Source: Gammaproteobacteria bacterium
GTDB taxonomy: Bacteria > Pseudomonadota > Gammaproteobacteria > SZUA-229
Length of the DNA: 6,002 bases
Direction of reading: 5' to 3'
Assembly: GCA_030637945.1 (NCBI GenBank)
Contig: DAOWFN010000171.1
Location: 1 to 6,002, forward strand
Shown: piece by piece, positions 1 to 5,580 of the stretch
Layout of the letters: the number at the start of each line of letters is the position of its first letter
Position numbering within the stretch: position 1 is the stretch's first letter
The notes under the pieces: model-generated
Seen by the model: only the letters and a program-made list of their open reading frames with translations
Database searches by the model: none
What the model was told of the DNA's origin: nothing
Position numbers and translations under genes: made by a program

Positions 1-334
1 CGACCTGACGGGTGTGACGCCAAGAATTGACTTTGATGACGCGGGCCACGCGAAACGTATCTGGCTGTCTGTTGAATCAGGGGAAGGCATTGATTTATTG
101 AAACAAACGCTCATCGATATGTTTAGAGAGCAGATGGTAGAGGGCAGGCTGACCCTACCACCAGCTGATGCCCGTGTACGAGCAAAACTATTTGAAATTG
201 GCGCAATTCGGAATGAAACGATTGATGAAGAAGGTCGTTTTTTGTTGCAAATCAGCATATCTCGCCGAGTTTTAAACCAGTTTGAGTCGCGAGAGAAAAT
301 TCCATTGGAATCGATGCTTTATAAGCCCGTTTAA
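1..334 (+). CDS. hflX: GTPase HflX, C-terminal part (5' end outside window)
   Basis: This is the last 110 residues of HflX, a ribosome-associated GTPase that splits or rescues stalled ribosomes, notably under heat stress. The frame is open from base 2, so the gene begins upstream; the GTG at 14 is internal and not a start. The visible part begins just after where the G4 (NKxD) motif would lie. PRID followed by RIWLSVESGEGI (about bases 20-91) matches the family's PRID...VWLSAxTGxGI block, which holds the G5 loop. The remainder, including LTLPPADARVRAKLFEIGAI, matches the HflX C-terminal tail. The usual G5 alanine (LSA) is valine here. In many gammaproteobacteria hfq lies upstream and hflK downstream, and hflK does follow here. 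The identification rests on recalled similarity to the E. coli protein and on gene order, and I consider it secure. Confidence 0.93.
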   Translation, partial: DLTGVTPRIDFDDAGHAKRIWLSVESGEGIDLLKQTLIDMFREQMVEGRLTLPPADARVRAKLFEIGAIRNETIDEEGRFLLQISISRRVLNQFESREKIPLESMLYKPV

Positions 335-345
335 TTAAAAACGTA

Positions 346-380
346 TTTACCGAGTCTCTGCGGTAAAAAGCTTTTAAAGC
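346..380 (+). repeat. Small hairpin and overlapping palindromes after hflX, possible weak terminator
   Basis: TTTACCG (346-352) and CGGTAAA (361-367) form a perfect 7-bp inverted repeat around an 8-base loop. They are followed by AAAAGCTTTT (366-375, self-complementary) and by GCTTT-T-AAAGC (370-380). The short CTTTT run after the stem could make this a weak terminator for the hflX transcript, but the stem is AT-rich and the run of T is only four bases. It may equally mark partial read-through into hflK. What is seen is the symmetry; any function is inferred. Confidence 0.35.
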
Positions 381-393
381 ACAAATATTCAGG

Positions 394-424
394 TAGAATG
401 GCGCGATTGCAGGTGTTGTATAAA
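394..424 (+). promoter_or_regulatory. Candidate -10 elements upstream of hflK
   Basis: TAGAAT (394-399) and TATAAA (419-424) each match the sigma-70 -10 consensus at five of six positions and lie 36-66 bases before the hflK start. Neither has a convincing -35: at 17-bp spacing TAGAAT has only CTTTTA (371-376). A separate hflK promoter is plausible given the 125-base gap after hflX, but read-through from hflX is also possible. Confidence 0.3.
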
Positions 425-459
425 TACCATAATTAATTAGTGAATTTTGGAAACTTAAT

Positions 460-1665
460 ATGCGAGAGCAAGACAATAATAAGCACGACATGGCATGGAA
501 TGAACCTGGCGGTAACGGCGATAAGGATCCCTGGAGTAGCAATCGGGGGAATCGTGGTAAACAGGGGCCGCCTGATCTGGATGAAGTATTTAAAAATCTA
601 CAGAAAAAATTTGGCAGCCTGTTTGGTGGCAAAGGTGGCGGTTCTGGCAGTGGTAGTGCCGGACCATCAGCTGGTGGTTTTGGTATTGGTGTTGGTATAG
701 TCGTAGCTATCCTGCTCGTTTTCTGGATGGCAACAGGTTTCTATAAAGTCGAAGAGGCGGAGCGCGGTGTCGTGTTCCGTTTTGGCGAGCATGTCGACAC
801 TACACAGAAAGGTTTGCACTGGCATTTGCCTACACCGATCGAAAGTGTGGAAAAAGTTGATGTAACCAAGGTTTACACGATTCCATTAGATTCCACCATG
901 TTGACGCAGGATGAAAATATCGTTGATATTCTGGGGACAGTTCAATATCAGATCGATGATGCAGAAAAATATCTGCTCAATGTAAGAAATCCTGAAATAT
1001 CTCTGTCACAGGTAACAGAGAGTGCGTTGCGTCAAAGTATCGGTCGCAGCAAGATGGATTATGTCATCACAGAAGGACGTGGTGAAATTGCCATTCAGGT
1101 TAAAGAAATTATTCAGGACATTGTGAATAATTATCAAACAGGTTTAATCATCTTTAAAGTGAATATTCAAAGCGCAAAACCACCTGAAGCGGTTAAGGAT
1201 GCATTTGATGACGTAACGCGGGCACGTGAGGATGAAGAACGTTTCAAAAACGAAGCAGAAGCCTATCGTAACGAAGTGATTCCAAAATCACGCGGTGCAG
1301 CAGCGCGTATGCGTGAGGAAGCGGAAGCCTATAAAAATGAAGTGATCGCCAGGGCCGAGGGTGAAGCGATGCGTTTTAAACAACTATTAAAAGAATATAA
1401 GAAAGCGCCAGAGATTACTCGTGAACGTTTATATATCGATATGATGGAATCGGTTCTCAGTAACAGTTCCAAAGTAATGGTCGATGTTGAAGGGGGTAAT
1501 AACCTGCTTTATCTACCGCTGGATAAATTAATGGATCGTCCGACGTCAACCACGACAACCAGCCAGCAACAGGCGGCTGATATATTAAGAGATATCCAGC
1601 AGCGTGGCGCTGACAAAAGTAATCAGCGCGCTAAAGAAGGTCTACGTTCAAGAGGAGTACGATAA
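460..1665 (+). CDS. hflK: HflK, FtsH protease modulator (SPFH protein)
   Basis: HflK pairs with HflC to build the inner-membrane SPFH cage that surrounds FtsH hexamers and tunes degradation of membrane proteins such as SecY. The 401-residue product has, in order: a Gly/Asn-rich cytoplasmic head with MAWNEPGG (11-18) and GPPDLDEVF (36-44); a Gly/Ser linker (57-73); one membrane segment (about 74-94); a periplasmic SPFH domain opening with EEAERGVVFRFGE (98-110); an Ala/Glu-rich coiled coil (about 252-312); the conserved APEITRERLYI (316-326); and a polar Thr/Gln-rich tail. E. coli HflK is about 419 residues. The ATG at 460 has a weak GGAAA six bases upstream. The E. coli protein starts at the equivalent of Met11 (base 490), which has no clear ribosome site here, so 460 is preferred but uncertain. 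The gene overlaps hflC by one base. Confidence 0.96.
   Translation: MREQDNNKHDMAWNEPGGNGDKDPWSSNRGNRGKQGPPDLDEVFKNLQKKFGSLFGGKGGGSGSGSAGPSAGGFGIGVGIVVAILLVFWMATGFYKVEEAERGVVFRFGEHVDTTQKGLHWHLPTPIESVEKVDVTKVYTIPLDSTMLTQDENIVDILGTVQYQIDDAEKYLLNVRNPEISLSQVTESALRQSIGRSKMDYVITEGRGEIAIQVKEIIQDIVNNYQTGLIIFKVNIQSAKPPEAVKDAFDDVTRAREDEERFKNEAEAYRNEVIPKSRGAAARMREEAEAYKNEVIARAEGEAMRFKQLLKEYKKAPEITRERLYIDMMESVLSNSSKVMVDVEGGNNLLYLPLDKLMDRPTSTTTTSQQQAADILRDIQQRGADKSNQRAKEGLRSRGVR
1651..1657 (+). promoter_or_regulatory. Strong ribosome binding site for hflC inside hflK
   Basis: AGAGGAG lies seven bases before the hflC ATG at 1665 and within the last codons of hflK. It is the best Shine-Dalgarno match in the window and fixes the hflC start. 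With the TAATG stop-start overlap it suggests coupled, roughly equal synthesis of the two partners. Confidence 0.8.
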
Positions 1666-2534
1666 TGGTAGCTAACAGTTTAAAAATTATTGTTCCTCTA
1701 GTCGCGTTACTGACATGGGCGTCAGTGTTTACTGTCGATGAACGCCAGGAAGCGATATTGTTTCAATTCGGTGAAATCATCGAATCTGATTATGAGCCGG
1801 GTATTCATTTTAAGATACCGTTTGTTAATAACGTCAAAAAATTTGATAATCGAATCTTAACCATTGACCAGAGACCTGAACGTTTTCTTACACAGGAAAA
1901 GAAAGACTTAATCGTTGACTCTTACGTTAAGTGGCGTATTACTGACGTGGTTCAATATTATAAAACCACACAAGGTGATGAACTTACTGCTGGTCGGTTA
2001 TTGTACGAAAACATTAACAACGGTCTGCGTGATGAGTTTGGTAAGCGAACCATTCAGGAGATCATCTCTGGCGACCGTACGCAGATCATGAGTCTGATGA
2101 CTCAGCAGGCATCAGAGAGAGCTAAAACATTAGGTATTTCGGTAATTGATGTCCGCGTCAAAAAAGTCGATTATCCTGAACGTGTCAGTAATTCGGTCTA
2201 CCAGCGTATGCGTGCAGAGCGTGAACGTGAGGCGCGTGATTTTCGTTCAAAAGGTCACGAAGCCTCGGAGCGTATCCAGGCGGATGCTGATCGTCAGCGC
2301 AGCATTTTAGTTGCAGAGGCCTACCGTGATTCTGAAATCGCTCGTGGTGAAGGTGATGCCAAAGCAACGGAGATATACGCTGAAGCCTATAATAAAGATA
2401 GAGAGTTTTATAAGTTTACTCGTAGCCTGACGGCTTATACTAAGAACTTTTCTAGCGCAGGTGATGTGATTTTGCTGCAACCGGATTCAGATTATTTCCG
2501 CTACTTCAAAGATCCGTCTGGTAAGAAAAAATAA
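1665..2534 (+). CDS. hflC: HflC, FtsH protease modulator (SPFH protein)
   Basis: HflC is the partner of HflK in the FtsH-HflKC membrane complex; its bulk faces the periplasm. The 289-residue product has an N-terminal membrane anchor (about 5-23), then an SPFH domain that includes YEPGIHFKIPF (43-53) and the hallmark EKKDLIVDSYVKWRI (78-92). Next come PERVSNSVYQRMRAERE (171-187), which leads into a charged coiled coil, GEGDAKA (228-234), FYKFTRSLTAY (248-258) and the tail PDSDYFRYFK (273-282). It is shorter than E. coli HflC (about 334) because the mid-protein insertion after roughly residue 145 is absent; Pseudomonas-type HflC is similarly short, so this is not a deletion defect. The start follows from the strong ribosome site in the end of hflK. 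The next gene starts three bases after its stop. Confidence 0.96.
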   Translation: MVANSLKIIVPLVALLTWASVFTVDERQEAILFQFGEIIESDYEPGIHFKIPFVNNVKKFDNRILTIDQRPERFLTQEKKDLIVDSYVKWRITDVVQYYKTTQGDELTAGRLLYENINNGLRDEFGKRTIQEIISGDRTQIMSLMTQQASERAKTLGISVIDVRVKKVDYPERVSNSVYQRMRAEREREARDFRSKGHEASERIQADADRQRSILVAEAYRDSEIARGEGDAKATEIYAEAYNKDREFYKFTRSLTAYTKNFSSAGDVILLQPDSDYFRYFKDPSGKKK

Positions 2535-2537
2535 TCG

Positions 2538-2723
2538 ATGTGGGAACACATTATTCCTGCGCTCGCACTGGTGCTTGTGATAGAAGGCATGTTGCCTTTT
2601 ATAAGTCCAAAAAGCTGGCGCGATGCTATGTCGCAGGCAGCTCAATTACCTGATGGTGTTTTGAGAGGTCTGGGATTCATCAGCATGATGGCAGGCGTGA
2701 TTATTCTTTACCTGATGCGATAA
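2538..2723 (+). CDS. Small DUF2065 (YjeT-like) inner-membrane protein
   Basis: This 61-residue protein belongs to the family typified by E. coli YjeT (DUF2065). It has two hydrophobic segments, about residues 5-22 and 44-60, joined by a polar stretch with PKSWRDAM (24-31) and LPDGVLRGLG (37-46). The pattern ALALVLVIEGMLPFISPKSW matches the YjeT N-terminus (ALALVLVLEG...PKAW). Its function is unknown. It starts three bases after hflC with no clear ribosome site, so it is probably translated by coupling to hflC. The same gene follows hflC in E. coli and many relatives, which hints at a membrane role linked to HflKC, but that is inference from neighbourhood only. Confidence 0.9.
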   Translation: MWEHIIPALALVLVIEGMLPFISPKSWRDAMSQAAQLPDGVLRGLGFISMMAGVIILYLMR

Positions 2724-2743
2724 TCTGGCTTAATAACAATAAT

Positions 2744-3922
2744 ATGACGACGAAACAACACTGGATATTACCGGAAGGTATAGATGAGATTTTGCCTGAG
2801 CAAGCGGCAAGATTTGAATCTATGCGTCGTCTGTTGCTCGATATATATGCTACCTGGGGATATGAACTGGTCATACCGCCAACCATTGATTTCATCGAAT
2901 CGTTATTAACTGGCACCGGCCATGACCTGGATCTGCAGACCTTTAAGCTGGTCGATCAGCTGTCTGGTCGAACATTGGGTCTTCGAGCTGATATGACGCC
3001 ACAGGTCGCGCGTATCGACGCGCATCAGTTGCAACGTGATGTGCCAACTCGTTTATGTTATATCGGAACGGTATTGCATACTCTTCCAGAAAGCATCGGC
3101 GATAGCCGTAGTCCTTTACAGGTTGGCGCGGAGTTATATGGGCATGCGGGTGTGGAGTCAGAAGTTGAAGTTATTGGCTTAATGCTGCAAACGTTTTCTG
3201 CGCTTGATATTAACGACATATATCTGGATATAGGTAACGTCGATATTTACCGTGGATTAGCGAAACAGGCGGGTCTATCAAAGGAGGTTGAAAGCCAGCT
3301 GTTTGATATGTTGCAACGTAAAGCCATTCCTGAGATAAACACCTTATTAGATACACTGGACCTGGATGATGGCATGAAAACCATGTTGTCTGGATTGCCT
3401 TCATTAAATGGCGGCAAAGAAATTTTTGTAAAAGCCAGGATGTTACTGGCTGATGCAGATGCCGCTGTTATCGATGCGATAGATTATCTCGAAAAGACAG
3501 CCGAGCTGATGTGGCAACGTTATGGTGACATCAAGGTACATTTTGATCTATCGGAATTACAGGGTTATCACTATAAAACAGGCGTTGTGTTTGCAGCGTT
3601 TGTACCACAACTCGGCCAAGCTATCGCACGCGGAGGACGTTACGATGATATCGGTAAAGTCTTCGGTCGAGCCAGGGCAGCGACCGGCTTTAGTACGGAT
3701 TTAAAAGTATTAAACCAGTTATCGAAAAAACGGTTTGATGTGACAGAAAAGATATTCGCGCCATCGGATGATGATCAGAGTTTAAGAGAAAAGATTGCTG
3801 AATTACGTGCGCAAGGGCAAATTGTTATCGAGCAGTTGCCAGGTCAGGAAACTGATGCTAGCGCGATGGGTTGTAATAAGAGCCTGTGTTTGATCGACGG
3901 ACTGTGGGTCGTGAAAAATTAA
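2744..3922 (+). CDS. hisZ: ATP phosphoribosyltransferase regulatory subunit HisZ
   Basis: HisZ resembles histidyl-tRNA synthetase but charges no tRNA; it joins short-form HisG to form active ATP phosphoribosyltransferase, the first and feedback-inhibited step of histidine synthesis. The 392 residues carry the HisRS-like catalytic fold: WILPEGIDEILPEQA (7-21), a motif-2-like block LGLRADMTPQVARI (78-91), GAELYGHAGVESE (128-140) and the histidine-site-like ARGGRYDDIG (295-304). Length and a C-terminus ending in LCLIDGLWVVKN fit HisZ; there is no anticodon-binding domain, which argues against true HisRS. Its presence implies a short HisG encoded elsewhere. It begins 20 bases after the DUF2065 gene in an AT-rich leader with no Shine-Dalgarno match, so the start at 2744 rests on the family N-terminus. 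It is probably cotranscribed with hflKC. Confidence 0.94.
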   Translation: MTTKQHWILPEGIDEILPEQAARFESMRRLLLDIYATWGYELVIPPTIDFIESLLTGTGHDLDLQTFKLVDQLSGRTLGLRADMTPQVARIDAHQLQRDVPTRLCYIGTVLHTLPESIGDSRSPLQVGAELYGHAGVESEVEVIGLMLQTFSALDINDIYLDIGNVDIYRGLAKQAGLSKEVESQLFDMLQRKAIPEINTLLDTLDLDDGMKTMLSGLPSLNGGKEIFVKARMLLADADAAVIDAIDYLEKTAELMWQRYGDIKVHFDLSELQGYHYKTGVVFAAFVPQLGQAIARGGRYDDIGKVFGRARAATGFSTDLKVLNQLSKKRFDVTEKIFAPSDDDQSLREKIAELRAQGQIVIEQLPGQETDASAMGCNKSLCLIDGLWVVKN

Positions 3923-3931
3923 GTAATAATA

Positions 3932-3963
3932 CTGTCATCCTTCACTATCGTTCAGGATGACAG
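3932..3963. repeat. Perfect 10-bp hairpin between hisZ and purA, REP-like
   Basis: CTGTCATCCT (3932-3941) and AGGATGACAG (3954-3963) form a perfect inverted repeat with a 12-base loop, ten bases after the hisZ stop. The next bases (AAATTAATAG) contain no T run, so on the + strand it is not a canonical intrinsic terminator, though it could protect the hisZ mRNA 3' end. Read on the - strand it resembles the dispersed GTCATCCTGAGCG...GAAGGATGAC type of repeat that I recall from many bacterial genomes. Whether it recurs in this genome cannot be seen here. Confidence 0.6.
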
Positions 3964-3966
3964 AAA

Positions 3967-4003
3967 TTAATAGCGCATAAAAAATTAATATATAAATTTA
4001 AGG
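3967..4003 (+). promoter_or_regulatory. AT-rich purA leader with possible promoter and ribosome site
   Basis: TTAATA (3967-3972) and TATAAA (3991-3996) are spaced 18 bases apart and match sigma-70 elements at four and five positions. However, a start point about seven bases downstream would fall in AAGG (4000-4003), the ribosome site seven bases before the purA ATG. The promoter assignment is therefore doubtful; the ribosome site is more secure. A PurR-type operator was looked for by eye and not seen. Confidence 0.3.
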
Positions 4004-4010
4004 TTTAACC

Positions 4011-5321
4011 ATGTCAAAAAATGTAGTCGTACTCGGAAGCCAATGGGGAGATGAGGGTAAAGGTAAAATTGTTGATCTGTTAACAGATCGTGCAGCTGCC
4101 GTAGTTCGTTTTCAAGGCGGACATAATGCCGGGCACACACTGGTCATAGGTGATGAAAAAACAGTCTTGCATCTGATTCCGTCAGGCATATTGCGTGACA
4201 ACGTAATGTGTTTAATTGGCAACGGTGTAGTGTTATCACCCGATGCATTGTTCAAAGAGCTGGGTGAGCTCGAAGCGCGTGGCATACCTGCAAGCGAACG
4301 TATCGGTATCTCTGAAGCCTGTCCGTTAATTCTTCCTTATCACATCGCACTGGACCAGGCGCGCGAGATCGCTCGAGGTAAAGCTGCAATCGGTACGACC
4401 GGTCGTGGTATTGGCCCTTGTTATGAAGACAAAGTTTCGCGCCGCGGTATTCGCCTCGCAGATCTGAAAGACCTTGAAGCGTTTAAAGAGAAACTAAAAG
4501 GTGTGATGGAATACCATAACTTCACGCTGAAAAATTATTTCAAACAGGATGAAGTGGATTACCAGACAGTGCTCGATGGCGTGCTTTCTTATCGAGACAA
4601 ACTGTTGTCACTGATAGCCGATGTGCCCGGCGCGATCGATGGCTATCGTAAACAAGGTAAGAGCATCATGTTTGAAGGTGCACAAGGCACCTTGCTCGAT
4701 ATCGATCAGGGTACCTATCCTTTTGTTACTTCTTCAAATACGACTGCTGGCGGTGCCTGTACGGGCAGTGGTATCGGTCCTAAAGACCTGGATTACATTC
4801 TGGGCATCACAAAAGCTTACACGACACGTGTAGGTGCAGGGCCTTTCCCTACAGAACTGTTTGACGGTGATAAAGATGATCCGAGCATCGGTCAGCATCT
4901 GGCAACAGTCGGTCATGAAGTCGGTGCAACCACAGGCCGTGATCGCCGTTGTGGCTGGTTTGATGCAGTTGCACTGCGCCGAGCAGCACAGATCAACAGC
5001 CTGACTGGTTTGTGTATTACCAAATTAGACGTGCTGGATGGTCTGGAAACGATCAAGATATGTAACAGTTATAATTACCAGGGCGAAGACCTGCACATGC
5101 CACCATTAGGTGCAGACGCCATCGAGCAATGTGAATCAGTGTATGAGTCAATGCCAGGCTGGAGTGAATCGACAGTAGGTGCCCAAAGCCTTGATGACCT
5201 GCCAGAGAATGCCAGAAACTATCTGAAACGTCTGGCAGAAGTCGTTGGCGTTCCGGTTGATGTCGTTTCCACTGGGCCAGAGCGTGATGAGACCATCATC
5301 TTAAATCACCCGTTTGATTAA
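4011..5321 (+). CDS. purA: Adenylosuccinate synthetase PurA
   Basis: PurA joins IMP and aspartate, using GTP, to give adenylosuccinate, the first step from IMP to AMP, in the cytoplasm. At 436 residues it is close to E. coli PurA (432). Signature blocks are complete: GSQWGDEGKGK (9-19) with catalytic Asp14; GGHNAGHT (36-43) with catalytic His42; GTTGRGIGPCYEDK (128-141) at the IMP site; FEGAQGTLLDID (221-232); the aspartate/IMP loop VGATTGRDRRCGW (304-316); the guanine-recognition TKLD (337-340); and STGPERDETI (420-429). The ATG at 4011 has AAGG seven bases upstream and gives the standard MSKNVVVLG N-terminus. It is separated from hisZ by 88 bases with a hairpin, so it may be a unit of its own or share read-through. 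It looks fully functional. Confidence 0.98.
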   Translation: MSKNVVVLGSQWGDEGKGKIVDLLTDRAAAVVRFQGGHNAGHTLVIGDEKTVLHLIPSGILRDNVMCLIGNGVVLSPDALFKELGELEARGIPASERIGISEACPLILPYHIALDQAREIARGKAAIGTTGRGIGPCYEDKVSRRGIRLADLKDLEAFKEKLKGVMEYHNFTLKNYFKQDEVDYQTVLDGVLSYRDKLLSLIADVPGAIDGYRKQGKSIMFEGAQGTLLDIDQGTYPFVTSSNTTAGGACTGSGIGPKDLDYILGITKAYTTRVGAGPFPTELFDGDKDDPSIGQHLATVGHEVGATTGRDRRCGWFDAVALRRAAQINSLTGLCITKLDVLDGLETIKICNSYNYQGEDLHMPPLGADAIEQCESVYESMPGWSESTVGAQSLDDLPENARNYLKRLAEVVGVPVDVVSTGPERDETIILNHPFD

Positions 5322-5331
5322 ATTGTAAAAA

Positions 5332-5423
5332 ATCGCGGAACAAGATTATTCAGCATATCCCTATGCTTCACCCTTTCAGGGCTTGCGTGAAAAATCATTT
5401 CCGATAATTTTTTCCGCTCCTAC
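5332..5423 (-). repeat. REP-like element, inverted copy, split by 66 bases
   Basis: Bases 5332-5347 plus 5414-5423, joined, are the exact 26-base reverse complement of the intact copy at 5437-5462. The intervening 66 bases (5348-5413) have no counterpart in the other copy. TT stands at both edges (5346-5347 and 5412-5413), as a 2-base duplication from an insertion of 64 bases would leave, though chance is possible. The intervening segment has its own small dyads: AGCATA/TATGCT (5352-5357, 5362-5367), TTCAC/GTGAA (5367-5371, 5387-5391) and AAAAAT/ATTTTT (5390-5395, 5407-5412). It contains no gene. Confidence 0.7.
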
Positions 5424-5436
5424 GAGCGCAGCATTT

Positions 5437-5462
5437 GTAGGAGCGGAATCTTGTTCCGCGAT
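5437..5462 (+). repeat. Intact REP-like element downstream of purA
   Basis: The element has the GTAGGAGC head followed by a short imperfect palindrome, GCGGAA-TCTTG-TTCCGC (5443-5459), and ends in GAT. This resembles the Pseudomonas-type REP family (TGTAGGAGC...GCGAT) as I remember it. Paired with the inverted copy before it, it makes a BIME-like unit. Such elements sit in intergenic regions, often just after genes, and can stabilise mRNA ends, bind gyrase or IHF, or attract insertion sequences. Confidence 0.7.
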
Positions 5463-5467
5463 CTTTT
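5443..5467 (+). terminator. Possible purA terminator formed by the REP hairpin
   Basis: The 6-bp GC-rich stem GCGGAA/TTCCGC with a 5-base loop is followed by GATCTTTT. This could work as an intrinsic terminator for purA, although the T run begins four bases after the stem and is short. The same bases can instead pair with the upstream inverted copy into a longer helix, which would also block read-through or exonucleases. Function is inferred. Confidence 0.4.
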
Positions 5468-5485
5468 GTAGATGAGCAGATGCCT

Positions 5486-5512
5486 TTATGATTAAGAATG
5501 AACTATTCATAA
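5486..5512. promoter_or_regulatory. Nested AT-rich dyads upstream of the Cys-rich gene
   Basis: TTATGA (5486-5491) and TCATAA (5507-5512) are an inverted pair 15 bases apart, and ATGAA-CTA-TTCAT (5498-5510) is a tighter dyad overlapping its right half. TATGAT (5487-5492) is one base from the -10 consensus, but no good -35 sits at the right distance. These could be an operator/promoter for the gene at 5581 or chance symmetry in AT-rich DNA. Confidence 0.25.
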
Positions 5513-5514
5513 GT

Positions 5515-5534
5515 GTTACAGACAAAGTTGTAAC
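5515..5534. promoter_or_regulatory. Inverted repeat GTTACA-n8-TGTAAC, possible operator
   Basis: A perfect 6-bp dyad with an 8-base spacer lies 46 bases before the GTG start at 5581. TTGTAA (5528-5533) inside it could act as a -35 with CATAAA (5553-5558) as a weak -10 at a long 19-base spacing, a spacing typical of MerR-family promoters. No CueR-type ACCTT...AAGGT operator is visible, so no regulator is named. Confidence 0.3.
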
Positions 5535-5580
5535 CTGAAGAAACTATTGAATCATAAAGAAAAAAGACTATCATTAACCT

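Noticed and set aside
252..632. Open frame on the - strand across the hflX-hflK gap
   Set aside because: It runs antisense to the ends of two well-supported genes, has no family resemblance, and its composition looks like the reverse of coding DNA.
440..700. Second + frame overlapping the start of hflK
   Set aside because: It is out of frame with the clear HflK coding and ends in a low-complexity Val/Leu run produced by the Gly-rich hflK codons.
2185..2367. His-rich - strand frame inside hflC
   Set aside because: It is a shadow of the coiled-coil codons of hflC; no start signal or recognisable domain.
2701..2916. - strand frame over the DUF2065-hisZ junction
   Set aside because: It lies antisense to both genes, with no ribosome site and no recognisable motif.
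2744..3922. Histidyl-tRNA synthetase rather than HisZ
   Set aside because: The C-terminal anticodon-binding domain is absent, the motif-2 region reads RADMTPQVAR as in HisZ, and the neighbourhood (hflC, DUF2065, purA) is the usual hisZ setting.
4621..4833. Extra + strand frame inside purA
   Set aside because: It is wholly within intact, conserved PurA coding in another frame.
5327..5467. The purA downstream repeat as a 141-base MITE with terminal inverted repeats
   Set aside because: The 16-base outer arms would serve as terminal repeats, but the exact 26-base match after removing 66 bases and the REP-like head sequence fit an interrupted REP pair better; no flanking target duplication is evident outside the arms.
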